30,981 nt of DNA from Candidatus Pacearchaeota archaeon (GCA_002690445.1 NZER01000182.1:1-30981); one strand, 5' to 3'. Positions 20,991 through 29,723 are shown, numbered from the stretch's first letter. Numbers and translations are program-made. Notes: generated by a model not told the origin, from the sequence alone.

Positions 20991-23399
20991 ATGGCGGAAG
21001 CCCACACAGTAGCGGTTCTGTTGAAGCTCAGGGATGAAGCGACGCAGGGGCTCAAGCGTGCCGAGGGAGCCTTTGGCCGTTTCGCTTCCGGGGTCCAGCG
21101 GCACCAAGCCGGATTCCGCAGGACCGGCCTGGCGCTCACGGCGGTTGGGGGAGCGATCACGGGATTGGCGACGCTGGCTGTTAAGTCTTCGCAAGAACAA
21201 GAGATTGGCATCAACCGGCTGAACCAATCGCTGAAAAATGTGGGGACGTCATACGCCGCGCAGAAGGACCAGATTGAAGCCGTCATCGAGGCCCAACAAC
21301 GCAAGACCAATTTTGGTGACGAGGCCCAACGGGACGCTCTCCAAAAACTCGTCACGATTGGCGGGAAATGGGAAGGGTCCCTTAAAGCTCTGAAGGTCAC
21401 CACCGACGTTGCCGCTGGCGCCAACATAGACCTTAACGCCGCTGCCCTCCTGGTGGGAAAAGCAATCGCCGGCGAAACCTCCAGCCTCTCTCGGTACGGC
21501 ATCCTCTTGGAGAAGGGGGCCACGCAGACGGAAATCATGGCGGCCCTTACCAAGCAGTTCGGGGGTGCTGCCGAGGCCGCAGCGGACCCGTTCACGCAAC
21601 TGAAAAACCGCCTGGGCGATATGATGCAGGTATTGGGGGACGCCCTTCTTCCGATGATTGCAGAGGGAGCCAAGCTGTTCGAGCGTGTAACCCGGCAGGT
21701 CATCGATTGGGCTGCGGCCCATCCAACATTGACCAAGGTGTTGACCATCGCGGTTGCGGCGCTCGGTGCCCTTATGCTCGCGGTCGGCCCCGTTCTGATA
21801 GCTCTCCCGATGTTAGCTGCTGGCATCGCCTTAGTGACAGGCGCCGCCGCCCCATGGCTTCTGATATTGGGCGCTGTCGTTCTGGCCGTTGCCGCTGTCG
21901 GTGTGGGAATCATCTTGCTTCGTAAGAATTGGGACACGGTTTGGGGAGCCATTCTCAGAGCAACAGAGCTATCGGTCAATTTCATCATCGACTTATTCAA
22001 CAAGATGACTCGCGTTCACAGGGAAGCACTGGCAGGGATGATCCAAGCCGCCCAGAAGTTGGTGGACTTGATACCGGGCATGGGCGACTTTGCTGACAAA
22101 ATGCAGGGTGCGGTCGATAAAATCAGGGCTGGGATTCCAGCGATAGACATGACGACGGAACAAATGGACCAGTTGAGGGATAGCTTCGGGGAGACCGGCA
22201 AAGCGGTGCAGGAAGGATCGACTACGGCTGCCGATAGCGTCACCGCGAATATGGGCAAGATAGGTGAGGTGCTGGATGATACGGTAGTCAAGACGCGGAA
22301 CTTTGCGGAGAAGTCAGCCGATGCGTTTGATGAACTGGTTGATTCATACGCCGGGGTTGGAGATGCTGCTGAGGAGTTGTCTTTCGCACAACGGCGCAAC
22401 CTGGATTTTGCGGCTCAGGCGACCGCTGCGGCGATGGCAAAGATGGAAGCGAATACGCGGAACTTTGCGGAGAAGTCAGCCGATGCGTTTGATGAACTGG
22501 TTGATTCATACGCTGGAGCCGGCGACGCAGCACGAGAGTTGTCTTTCGCACAACGGCGCAACCTGGATTTTGCAGCGGCGGAGGCGGCGAAGTTCGCTGA
22601 GGCACAGGCAGATGCGATGGCAGAAGCGGACCTCGCGAATAAACAATATGAAGAAGGGCTCCAGAGACTTGCGGATAATGCCAAGGCTGCCAGCAACAGG
22701 ATCAACGAAGCCTTCAGCAGGCAGACAGACGACATGGTGTTCCGATTCTCGGAGCAGGGCCGGGCGTGGCAAGAGTTGGGTGGTACAACAACCAGTGTGC
22801 TAGATAACATGGCAACCGTCCTGGGGAAGGACGCTGAACAGATGGTCCAGTTTCTCTCCCAGTTGCGAGTTGAGGGAGATACTTGGAAGGACTCGCTGTT
22901 GAGGCTGGATGAGCAGGGGGTTATCAATCTCAACAATCTAGCAGAGGCGTTCAAGAATCTCGGCGAGGCAGCCGATGACGCCGGTGAGAAAATAGAGGAG
23001 GTGCCGGTCCCGAAACTCCCCTCTCTTGGTGACCAAACATCGGCTCAGGCCACCGCTAACGTCCAGGCGATTGCTCGACAGATGGCCCGTAATGTTGCCG
23101 CTGGTCTCCCTGCTGGGTTTGAATTGGCGGGCCAGCAAGCCGTAACCGCGCAAGTAATAGCCAACACTCCTGTCGCCCATCAGGGCGGCGTCATTGGTGG
23201 TCCGCCCGGCTCAAACCAACTAATCATGGCTCAGGCCGGGGAGAGGATCCTTCCTCGTGGCGGCGGCGGTGGCAGTGGCCGGGTTCTCAACCTGGTGATG
23301 AACTTCAACGCCCCAGCGTTCGAGACTAAGCGGGTCATTGGCCAAGCCGTCAGGGAGATTCACGACGATGGCGGCTTTGACTTCTTGGATCACGGCTAA
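20991..23399 (+). CDS. tail tape measure protein
   Basis: An 802-residue protein that sets tail length and is ejected with the DNA. At about 1.5 angstrom per residue, the family rule, it predicts a tail near 120 nm. The N-terminal 240 residues are helical with Ala/Gln/Lys repeats; residues about 248-310 are a long hydrophobic stretch typical of tape measures; then come coiled helices. Residues about 435-474 and 489-528 are two nearly identical copies of a 40-residue unit (NFAEKSADAFDELVDSYAG). The end has Gly-rich and MNFNAPAFETKRVIGQAVRE segments. It starts immediately after the GT-like stop. Confidence 0.92.
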   Translation: MAEAHTVAVLLKLRDEATQGLKRAEGAFGRFASGVQRHQAGFRRTGLALTAVGGAITGLATLAVKSSQEQEIGINRLNQSLKNVGTSYAAQKDQIEAVIEAQQRKTNFGDEAQRDALQKLVTIGGKWEGSLKALKVTTDVAAGANIDLNAAALLVGKAIAGETSSLSRYGILLEKGATQTEIMAALTKQFGGAAEAAADPFTQLKNRLGDMMQVLGDALLPMIAEGAKLFERVTRQVIDWAAAHPTLTKVLTIAVAALGALMLAVGPVLIALPMLAAGIALVTGAAAPWLLILGAVVLAVAAVGVGIILLRKNWDTVWGAILRATELSVNFIIDLFNKMTRVHREALAGMIQAAQKLVDLIPGMGDFADKMQGAVDKIRAGIPAIDMTTEQMDQLRDSFGETGKAVQEGSTTAADSVTANMGKIGEVLDDTVVKTRNFAEKSADAFDELVDSYAGVGDAAEELSFAQRRNLDFAAQATAAAMAKMEANTRNFAEKSADAFDELVDSYAGAGDAARELSFAQRRNLDFAAAEAAKFAEAQADAMAEADLANKQYEEGLQRLADNAKAASNRINEAFSRQTDDMVFRFSEQGRAWQELGGTTTSVLDNMATVLGKDAEQMVQFLSQLRVEGDTWKDSLLRLDEQGVINLNNLAEAFKNLGEAADDAGEKIEEVPVPKLPSLGDQTSAQATANVQAIARQMARNVAAGLPAGFELAGQQAVTAQVIANTPVAHQGGVIGGPPGSNQLIMAQAGERILPRGGGGGSGRVLNLVMNFNAPAFETKRVIGQAVREIHDDGGFDFLDHG
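22293..22574 (+). repeat. 54-codon direct repeat inside tape measure gene
   Basis: Two copies about 120 bases long begin at 22293 and 22455, a period of 162 bases. The first about 60 bases and last about 36 bases are essentially identical, while about 25-30 bases in the middle differ (ccggggttgg versus ctggagccgg). The period is an exact multiple of three, so the reading frame is kept. Confidence 0.9.
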
Positions 23400-25585
23400 T
23401 GGTTGCCCTGGATTACAAGCTCCGTGTTAAGTGGGACACGACCGGAGAGTTTGACCAGAGCGGCGCTGAATTATCCAGCCGCCTTTTAAGCCTTGAATGC
23501 TGGCGGGGTAGGGACTTTGCCAGCCAGTTGGTGGGGAAGGCCGTTGCTGGCCGTCTGGTGGCCACCCTGAACAACAACAGCGGCGACTACTCCTCCTTCA
23601 ACTCGGGCAGCCCATTGACCGGGAACGTCAAACCCGAGCGGGAGGTGCGCTTAACCGTCTCCGGGCGGGCGGCCCAATTCACCGCAGCCAACAGCGAATA
23701 CTTCACCGGTGGCGATGTGCTTGACCAGACCACCAACGATTTCTCCATCGCCTTCTGGATTTACATCGATGCAACCGGACAATTCGGGATCGTTAACAAG
23801 AGGGACCGGGCCGCCGGCACAAATCTGGGCTATGCCATCGAACTACAATCGGACGGCACCCTGGATTTTCTAATCTCCGACGGTACTGCCGTCACGACCA
23901 TTTCGGCGACGACCAACCTGGGAACAGCGACATGGCATCTTTGCATCTTGACCGCAGACCGATCCGGCAATGCTCAGTTCTACATCGACAATGGAGCCGC
24001 CGAGGGCGCCGCCAGTATTGTGTCGCAGAATGGCACCTTGGCCAATGCCATCGCCTTCCAAGTGGGTGCCGGGTTCTCTGGCTCAGCCGACCGGTTCTTC
24101 GGCGGCCGATTGGTATCCGTCGCCCTCTGGGGGAAACTACTGTCGGCTGCCGAGCGCACCTTCCTTCACCGCGACGGGGATGGCGTCCGGTATCGGGACA
24201 TAGGCTTGACCGGGGATGGCTCTACACTCAAGACCAGCTTGCTTGCCTGGTATGACCTCCAGGAAGCATCGGGCAACCGAGCTGATAGCGAGAACTCCAT
24301 CACGCTAACCGACACCAACACCGTCACAGACGCCAAGGGGATTCCCAACTACTCTCTCTGGCGAGGCTTCCTGGAGGATGTTGTGCCGGAGCCCAGCCTG
24401 AGCGGATTGAACACGGCGCGATTGACCGCCATCGGGCCCCTGGGCCAGGTCAATCTCAATAAACTCCGATTGGCCATGGCGACCAGCGAAGCCACGGGAA
24501 CGGCCATCGGCCGGATTCTGGACGAGGCTAACTGGTCTGCCAACCAGCGGACTATTGACGCCGGCAAGACGACTATGGCCCGGTTCTGGCTGGAGAATGA
24601 AGTCCGTACCATCGAGGCCCTGCGGCGAGTGGAGATCACCGATGCCGGATATGTTGGAGAATCCAAGGATGGGCGCATAGTCTTTGAGGACCGGCGCCAT
24701 CGGCAGATAGCCCCGGCAACCACGAGCCAGGCTACGTTTACCGACGCCAGCGGTGGCGCCTTGGCTTACTCAGGAATCCTCCAACTGGACAGTCGGCAAC
24801 AGCTTTTCCACATTTTCACGGTGCCGGTTCAGACATACACTACCGGCGGTCTGGCCGTGTTGTGGACCCTTTCATCCAGCGGGGCAAATTCTCCGTCCAT
24901 CGCACCGGGTCAAACTCTGACATTCTGGGCTGAGTATCCGAATCCCGATTCAGCGACCGACGCCTTTGGCGTCGATGCCTGGACCACTCCGGTTGAGAAT
25001 ACCGATTACGAGGCTAACACCCAGGCGAACGGTGGGGGGACGGACCGAAGCGCCAGTCTTGGCTTCACTATCACGAAATTCGGAAACTCCATGAAGATGT
25101 CTATCATCAATAACCACGCCACGGATACCATCTTCATCACGCTCTTACAGGGCCGTGGAACGCCGATTACGAGGGACGATCCAAGCAAGGTCACCGTGGA
25201 GTCAGCCGCCACCTATCCCCGGACCTTCCCGAATCCGCCCCAGTATATTCCGAATATTGCCGAGGCGTTTGATTGGGCCAACTGGCACCATGGCGTATTT
25301 TCGGCAATCCAACCGTTGCTGGAAGTGCGCTTCCTGGCCAACAGGACAACGGCGATGCTGGCCCATGCGTTGGACCTGGGCATCAGTGATCGGATCACAT
25401 TGGAGGGGGACAACGACGCCGGCCTTGGCATCAATGAGGACTTCTTTATCGAGCAAGAGCGCCACGTTATGGACGCAGTGGCGGGGACGCACTGGACCAC
25501 CTGGGGCGTGTCGGCGGTGGCGAATCAGGAGGCGTGGACGCTGGGGTCTTCAAAGCTCGGGACCGAGACGAGGCTTGCCCAGTGA
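23399..25585 (+). CDS. large tail protein with embedded LamG domain
   Basis: A 728-residue protein encoded directly after the tape measure (TAATG overlap), the place of distal tail or tail-tip proteins. Residues about 1-85 look like a tail-hub start (LRVKWDTTGEFDQSG, then GRLVATLNNNSGDYSSFN). Residues about 88-260 form a LamG/concanavalin-like insert (FSIAFWIYIDATGQFGIVNK; GRLVSVALWGKLLSAAERTF), probably glycan-binding. The remainder resembles a tail-associated structural protein. It is likely part of the adsorption apparatus. Confidence 0.75.
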   Translation: MVALDYKLRVKWDTTGEFDQSGAELSSRLLSLECWRGRDFASQLVGKAVAGRLVATLNNNSGDYSSFNSGSPLTGNVKPEREVRLTVSGRAAQFTAANSEYFTGGDVLDQTTNDFSIAFWIYIDATGQFGIVNKRDRAAGTNLGYAIELQSDGTLDFLISDGTAVTTISATTNLGTATWHLCILTADRSGNAQFYIDNGAAEGAASIVSQNGTLANAIAFQVGAGFSGSADRFFGGRLVSVALWGKLLSAAERTFLHRDGDGVRYRDIGLTGDGSTLKTSLLAWYDLQEASGNRADSENSITLTDTNTVTDAKGIPNYSLWRGFLEDVVPEPSLSGLNTARLTAIGPLGQVNLNKLRLAMATSEATGTAIGRILDEANWSANQRTIDAGKTTMARFWLENEVRTIEALRRVEITDAGYVGESKDGRIVFEDRRHRQIAPATTSQATFTDASGGALAYSGILQLDSRQQLFHIFTVPVQTYTTGGLAVLWTLSSSGANSPSIAPGQTLTFWAEYPNPDSATDAFGVDAWTTPVENTDYEANTQANGGGTDRSASLGFTITKFGNSMKMSIINNHATDTIFITLLQGRGTPITRDDPSKVTVESAATYPRTFPNPPQYIPNIAEAFDWANWHHGVFSAIQPLLEVRFLANRTTAMLAHALDLGISDRITLEGDNDAGLGINEDFFIEQERHVMDAVAGTHWTTWGVSAVANQEAWTLGSSKLGTETRLAQ

Positions 25586-26022
25586 CGCAGCTCTTATACA
25601 TGCCGCAGTATCAGATTCGTGAGCATCACATCTCGCGGCCTGGGATAAACATCGTTCAATTCCTGGGTGGCGAGGCCATGAAGCGCGGCCATCCGGTCCC
25701 TGACACCGTGATCGGCGAAGTCAAGGCGGTCCTGCACCGAGGCTTGTGGCTCATCTACTGCCCTTCCGTTGGCTGTTCCGAGGCCAGCGAAGTAACCTCG
25801 GTCAACCCTGTGTATATGTGCCCCACCTGCGGCGTGGGCTGGTTCAAGGTTCTCTTTCCGCCGAACAAAGTAGACATTGAGAAGGAGGTCTTGAAACGGC
25901 CTCGAACCGTCAAGGGACTTACCTACGCGAACTGGCTGCCCAATGGCGGCAGCAAGGGCGGCCCTGAAACGATGTACCAGCTTCGCAAGCAAACACGCGA
26001 GATCCTGGCAACGGAGACTTAG
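25582..26022 (+). CDS. hypothetical protein with zinc ribbon
   Basis: A 146-residue protein starting at GTG 25582 in a GTGA overlap; upstream frame is a shadow of the tail gene. Cysteines CPSVGC (about residues 56-61) and CPTCG (about 76-80) form one zinc-binding ribbon. The C-terminus is basic and helical with YANWLPNGGSKGG. The gene sits within tail fibre genes; the role is unknown. Confidence 0.6.
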   Translation: MTQLLYMPQYQIREHHISRPGINIVQFLGGEAMKRGHPVPDTVIGEVKAVLHRGLWLIYCPSVGCSEASEVTSVNPVYMCPTCGVGWFKVLFPPNKVDIEKEVLKRPRTVKGLTYANWLPNGGSKGGPETMYQLRKQTREILATET

Positions 26023-26949
26023 ATGGCTCATACGGTTATGGGCGTTCAGGTTACCGGCTATGTCGTTACGGCCAGTGACTGGAACGAGATGGTCAACAAC
26101 TTCATCGCCGGCGCCACGGATGCGATGGCGGCGGACGGTGATATTTTTGTGGGTACAGCGGCCAACGCCGGCGCGAAACTCGCTGCGTTCACCAGCGCCA
26201 CGGGGACGCTCAAGCACGAATCGGGCGGGCTGGAATTTGATGCCTCGGCGGTGACCACCGGCGATATCATCGTTGGACAGAGTGCCGGGGTGATGGGCCT
26301 TGAGACCGCGATGAGCCAGGCCCAGGCCGAGGCCGGCACCGATACCCAGGTGAGGGGCATTACTGCAGAAAGAGTCAAGCAGGCTATCGCTCAGAACGCC
26401 ACGCCCAATCCCCTAACTGCCCTCCTGGACATAGCCACCTTTGCCATTGCCGGAAATGGCGGGACTGAGGGCATTAAGATTTCGGCGGCTGGCGAAGTCA
26501 ATATGGCGAAGCAGCCGAGTTTTTCCGCCCGCGTCAGCGGTGACCTTATCAATGTCACCGGTGGCGGCACCCTCTACACTGTCGTATTTGGGACGGAAAT
26601 CTTTGACCAGAACGCAGACTTCGACGGTACTAGTACTTTCACCGCGCCTATCACGGGCAAGTATTTATTCACCGTCCACATATCGCTTCTCACTGGCTTC
26701 ACCACTGCATCGACTGAATTTTTGGTTCAATTGGCGACCAGTAACCGCACCTATCCGTTGGTGAATACGGGCGGCCTCCCGGATGGCGTGGCTCTTTCTT
26801 TTAATAGGTCGGCCTCTGTAATCGCAGACATGGATGCTTCCGATACAGCAATTGTCAAAGTCCGGGTTACCAACGAGTCGGGAGACATTACAGACATTGA
26901 GGGCGGTGGCGGTAACGCCTCCCTCTTTACGGGGCAACTCATAGCGTAG
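26023..26949 (+). CDS. tail fibre / receptor-binding protein, C1q-like tip
   Basis: A 308-residue protein. The N-terminal 30 residues could be the virion anchor, the middle (about 35-160) is Ala/Gly/Thr-rich fibrous sequence, and residues about 165-308 match a C1q/TNF-like jelly-roll trimer tip: PSFSARVSGDL, then VVFGTEIFDQNADFDGTSTFTAPITGKYLFTVHI. C1q domains occur at the tips of phage fibres and contact the host surface. It starts directly after the previous stop. Confidence 0.75.
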   Translation: MAHTVMGVQVTGYVVTASDWNEMVNNFIAGATDAMAADGDIFVGTAANAGAKLAAFTSATGTLKHESGGLEFDASAVTTGDIIVGQSAGVMGLETAMSQAQAEAGTDTQVRGITAERVKQAIAQNATPNPLTALLDIATFAIAGNGGTEGIKISAAGEVNMAKQPSFSARVSGDLINVTGGGTLYTVVFGTEIFDQNADFDGTSTFTAPITGKYLFTVHISLLTGFTTASTEFLVQLATSNRTYPLVNTGGLPDGVALSFNRSASVIADMDASDTAIVKVRVTNESGDITDIEGGGGNASLFTGQLIA

Positions 26950-26959
26950 GTAGGCCACG

Positions 26960-27565
26960 ATGATACTATTCCCTGCGGGCATCCCTATAACGATCACTGA
27001 ATACAAGGCGCTACTCCACCTCGAAGCGGACCCAGAGCAATGGCTATTGGATGCGCTCGCCACTAAAGCCCGTCGCCGCCGGGAGGCCCTAATTAATGAA
27101 TGGCGTCCACGGCTATTTGAGGACCCAACGGTAATGCATTTGCCAGCCAACGAAGCTGACCTGGCGAAACTGATTGTTTCCCGGCCTGACTACCGCAGCC
27201 GTGTCCAATCAGACGCTGAGCTGGAGTCCCCGGCATTGGTCCACCAAGACAACAAGGAGAGATATGACGCGGTGGACCGTTCGGGCGAGATAATAACGTT
27301 GTTCGCGACCGGCATTCATATCTCCCAACATGACTATGACTACATTTTGTCCTACGTCCAAGAGCTTAACGAGTGGGTTTATGGCGCCATCCTCGGCCAC
27401 ATCAACCGTGGCACAAAGAAGATGATCCTCCAGTACCAGCCGGTCCTAATGGCCGACCCCGATGTGGCGACCTTCCCAGCAACAAAGGAGGGGATGGTGG
27501 AAGTCATCACCGCACGGGCTGACTATCAGACGTTGCCCGAGCGCTACGAAGCAGTCCCCCAGTAA
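26960..27565 (+). CDS. hypothetical protein with tandem duplicated domain
   Basis: A 201-residue protein made of two related units, about residues 2-82 and 109-193. Both begin LFPAGIPIT / LFATGIHIS followed by an aromatic-rich helix, and both end with DP, V, a PA(N/T) segment and a (V/A)-x-R-x-DY motif. The units have diverged to moderate similarity. No family is recognised; location next to the fibre suggests a fibre-associated or tail-accessory role. It shares its last base with the start of the next gene (TAATG). Confidence 0.6.
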   Translation: MILFPAGIPITITEYKALLHLEADPEQWLLDALATKARRRREALINEWRPRLFEDPTVMHLPANEADLAKLIVSRPDYRSRVQSDAELESPALVHQDNKERYDAVDRSGEIITLFATGIHISQHDYDYILSYVQELNEWVYGAILGHINRGTKKMILQYQPVLMADPDVATFPATKEGMVEVITARADYQTLPERYEAVPQ

Positions 27566-27873
27566 TGGAAGACTACGTTGAGGCCCTACGGAATCACGGG
27601 GCGCAGCTAATCGACATCGACAAAAGGATGGTCGTGGTGGAAGAACAGAACCGAACCGGTCTTGAGTTCCACAAGGACATCCAGTCATGTATGACCGATG
27701 TCCGGGTTGCTGTTGGCCGGATCGAGGGCAAGCTGGACGTATCTCTGCATAATGGTGGCAACGGCAAGTCCAGGGTACGCAAGGTCAGCGAGGGGGCCGG
27801 GTTGATTACGATAGCGGGGACGCTCGTCGCCGGTATCATCGTGGGCATCCTAAAAGGGCTTGAGTGGGCATGA
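27565..27873 (+). CDS. XhlA-like membrane protein, putative holin component
   Basis: A 102-residue protein: a helical, coiled-coil-like N-terminal 60 residues (IDKRMVVVEEQNRTGLEFH), a Gly/Asn/Lys linker and a single C-terminal membrane span (LITIAGTLVAGIIVGIL). This is the plan of XhlA/hemolysin-type proteins that assist holin-mediated lysis. No endolysin gene lies beside it, which is unusual. Alternatives are an adsorption or superinfection membrane protein. Confidence 0.6.
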   Translation: MEDYVEALRNHGAQLIDIDKRMVVVEEQNRTGLEFHKDIQSCMTDVRVAVGRIEGKLDVSLHNGGNGKSRVRKVSEGAGLITIAGTLVAGIIVGILKGLEWA

Positions 27874-28077
27874 GCCCCACGGGCTAAACCCTGGCCACAG
27901 GGCGGCGATTGCTGGCCCTTCGGGTCCACGGGTGGCACTTTCCTCGGGTACACTAACCGGGGCCACGCTATGGCCGTTTCCGAGCCATTATGCACGACAA
28001 AGACCCCGGTGGGTTGCCAGCACCGGGGCCTCTGCAGAAACTAAGCCCCCGCGACAACAGGGACACGCTCGATTGTA
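27874..28077. other. non-coding segment between late and minus-strand genes
   Basis: About 200 bases without a convincing gene. It holds a CCCTG-gcca-CAGGG hairpin (27889-27902) just after the XhlA-like gene and the larger terminator-like hairpin described next. It separates two convergent transcription units. Confidence 0.5.
28004..28028 (-). terminator. hairpin terminator-like element for minus-strand genes
   Basis: CCCCGGTG and CACCGGGG form a perfect 8-bp stem with a 9-base loop. Read on the minus strand the stem is followed by TCTTTGT, a weak T tract, about 50 bases beyond the HNH gene stop. It could also stop late transcription from the opposite side. Confidence 0.45.
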
Positions 28078-28476
28078 TCAGGCCGTCACCCCTTTGGCGT
28101 TTCGCCGGGGAGGCCAATATGGATGTTTCTCATATCCTGCTTCGGCCCACCAAACACTTTTGGGTTGAATCTGCGATGTGGTCACACGGCGTAGATTTTC
28201 ATCGGCTGGGACGGCTTCAAGATGAAAGGGATTAACGCAGTCGGGACGGCGGCAGAGATGGTCTACTACGAAGCCCTCAGGGATCGGACCCTTAAAATAT
28301 TCAACGATGATGCGGTGGCCGCGCCACTGTTGGCCCCTGAGAGAAACAGCATTGCTGCTTCGCCCTGGCATCATCAGACATCCATCAGGCCGGGCAACCC
28401 ACTGGGTCCAAATCCTTTCCGCTAAGAGGGCGAGGTCCTGATGGGATAAGTGTTCGGCCCGTATCTCAAGCGGCAT
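28078..28476 (-). CDS. HNH endonuclease
   Basis: A 132-residue protein on the minus strand with a clear HNH beta-beta-alpha motif: FVVDHLCRRPDCVNPFHLE at about residues 69-87, with D72-H73, C75 and C80, N82 and H85, followed by ENLRR. Such nucleases are free-standing homing endonucleases or packaging-associated nickases. The start is ATG 28476, inside an 11-base overlap with the upstream zinc-ribbon gene, so the frame upstream of it is a shadow. It runs opposite to almost all other genes. Confidence 0.85.
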   Translation of the reverse strand: MPLEIRAEHLSHQDLALLAERIWTQWVARPDGCLMMPGRSSNAVSLRGQQWRGHRIIVEYFKGPIPEGFVVDHLCRRPDCVNPFHLEAVPADENLRRVTTSQIQPKSVWWAEAGYEKHPYWPPRRNAKGVTA

Positions 28477-28615
28477 TAGGCTTCGGTTGGGACCACACTT
28501 TGGACTTACACGATGGGCAGACCTTCGGGGTAGCACCCGCCGTCCTGCTTGGCCGGGGCAGCCAGGTATGGCCACACCGCAGGCAGAGAAAAACTTTGAC
28601 CATCACTGTACTCAT
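28466..28615 (-). CDS. small zinc-ribbon protein coupled to HNH gene
   Basis: A 49-residue minus-strand protein with CLRCGHTWLPR and CPSCKSKVW, a textbook C-x2-C / C-x2-C zinc ribbon with the Trp-Pro pattern seen in phage small ribbons. ATG 28615 has AGGA 7 bases upstream; ATG 28603 and 28621 are alternatives. Its stop overlaps the HNH start by 11 bases. It probably binds nucleic acid with or for the nuclease. Confidence 0.65.
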   Translation of the reverse strand: MSTVMVKVFLCLRCGHTWLPRPSRTAGATPKVCPSCKSKVWSQPKPNAA

Positions 28616-28661
28616 GGCCATATCCTACCACACCAATTCTTGAATTGCAACCTATTAGGTG

Positions 28662-28690
28662 TTGACAACCTTACCAAGTAGGTGTATATT
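28662..28690 (+). promoter_or_regulatory. strong sigma-70-type promoter for early-type genes
   Basis: TTGACA (28662-28667), 17-base spacer, TATATT (28685-28690): 6 of 6 and 5 of 6 to consensus, with ideal spacing. The -35 lies within the palindrome GTTGACAAC (28661-28669), and AGGTGT occurs at 28657 and 28680, one copy overlapping the -10; either could be an operator. It drives the rightward run starting at 28721. Confidence 0.85.
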
Positions 28691-28720
28691 TAAGACAGTA
28701 AGAACACGGAGGGAACCGAG

Positions 28721-29014
28721 ATGATTAAGATAACCAAGAAGGGGAGGGCCACTAGTTTCGGAGGTGGTCGAGGGATGGACAACGTAGCAACCGGTGCCCC
28801 GTATACAATTGAGAAGGACGGAAAGCCCGTCGGGTCGATTCTCCCGGAATCCCGCCGATGTTTTGCACCGTCCCAATGGGAAGTCTTTGAGTACAAGATG
28901 GACGCATCCGGCCAAGTCATCGCTTATAAGTCCCTGAAGCGGTTCAATTCGGTATTCGATCAGAGTCCTTTCAAGCAGGCCAAAGAGTTCGCGGCCGAAT
29001 ACTTCGCCAACTAA
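28721..29014 (+). CDS. small early-type hypothetical protein
   Basis: A 97-residue basic protein, first in the run after the strong promoter, with GGAGGG 8-10 bases before its ATG. Sequence GRATSFGGGRGMDN and a KDGKPVGSIL strand precede a helical C-terminus with QAKEFAAEYFAN. No family is recognised. A host-takeover or DNA-binding role is plausible from position only. Confidence 0.6.
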   Translation: MIKITKKGRATSFGGGRGMDNVATGAPYTIEKDGKPVGSILPESRRCFAPSQWEVFEYKMDASGQVIAYKSLKRFNSVFDQSPFKQAKEFAAEYFAN

Positions 29015-29088
29015 ACAGCAAGGTGACAACGTACGCCCTGAGTTTTCACAGAGCTTAAAGGTGAGACTAAACGAGAGGAGGAAACGAG

Positions 29089-29436
29089 ATGCCAGACTTC
29101 GCAGCACCGAGAGTACCGACAGCCGAGGAAACCGCATTGGTGGAGGTAGCCCAAATACTAGCGGGTGGCAACAATTGGGAGTACAGGGGCCGGTTGGGCA
29201 CGGCAGTTCTGTGCCAAGACTGCGCCCTTGTGCGGGCAGGAAGCCCCGACAAGCGATACATCGGAATGGTGGAATCAACCGAAAAGGGCAAGGGCACCAT
29301 GGGCCGATACCTCATACATCATCAAACGGCCATCCTACAAGTAACCGGGAACATCGACCACCGCACCTGGAATCCCGAGCTACACCAGAGTACTAGAGGT
29401 TGGACCGGCAAGCCTTGTGACATTTGCGGCGGCTAG
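29089..29436 (+). CDS. hypothetical protein with two CxxC knuckles
   Basis: A 115-residue protein with CQDC near residue 44 and CDICGG at the very end, which may bind one zinc between them. It is preceded by a strong GAGGAGG. The 74 bases before it have no gene. No family is recognised; it is part of the early-type run. Confidence 0.55.
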   Translation: MPDFAAPRVPTAEETALVEVAQILAGGNNWEYRGRLGTAVLCQDCALVRAGSPDKRYIGMVESTEKGKGTMGRYLIHHQTAILQVTGNIDHRTWNPELHQSTRGWTGKPCDICGG

Positions 29437-29444
29437 GTGAGCCA

Positions 29445-29492
29445 GCGGGGGAAACCCCGCCGTAACCCGCAGGCCCCGTCCAAAGCCGGGGC
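29445..29492 (+). promoter_or_regulatory. two tandem intergenic hairpins
   Basis: GCGGGG-GAAA-CCCCGC (29445-29460) is a 6-bp stem with a stable GNRA-type tetraloop. GCCCCG and CGGGGC (29473-29478 and 29487-29492) make a second 6-bp stem. Both lie between a stop codon and the GGAGGAG of the next gene and probably protect or segment the polycistronic mRNA. Confidence 0.55.
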
Positions 29493-29506
29493 GAAGGAGG
29501 AGAACC

Positions 29507-29695
29507 ATGGCAGGACAGAGAGGCAGCGACCGCGAAGTAACCGTCATTGGGAGTTGCGGTCACAAGAAGGGGGCTCATGTTCATGGATCGCGGGGAGGCC
29601 CGGTCAGTCGCCGAAACGTCATCAAGGCACAGACCACCCCTTGCTACGACTGCCGGGTTGCAGACGAGCCCCAAAGCCGTGGGCCAGCAAGGTAG
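29507..29695 (+). CDS. small Cys/His protein
   Basis: A 62-residue basic protein. CGHKKGAHVHG and CYDC give a Cys/His set suitable for one zinc. GGAGGAG lies 5-8 bases upstream of its ATG, and a hairpin pair precedes it. Function is unknown. Confidence 0.55.
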   Translation: MAGQRGSDREVTVIGSCGHKKGAHVHGSRGGPVSRRNVIKAQTTPCYDCRVADEPQSRGPAR

Positions 29696-29723
29696 AAGCT
29701 AAGACGCGAAGGAGGTCAGAGAC

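Noticed and set aside
20987..22003. 338-residue minus-strand ORF opposite the tape measure
   Set aside because: Low-complexity Ser/Arg/Ala translation opposite a well-supported gene; no ribosome site or family signal.
27990..28235. 81-residue + strand ORF across the terminator hairpin
   Set aside because: Its first part reads through the hairpin and the rest is antisense to the HNH gene; no ribosome site.
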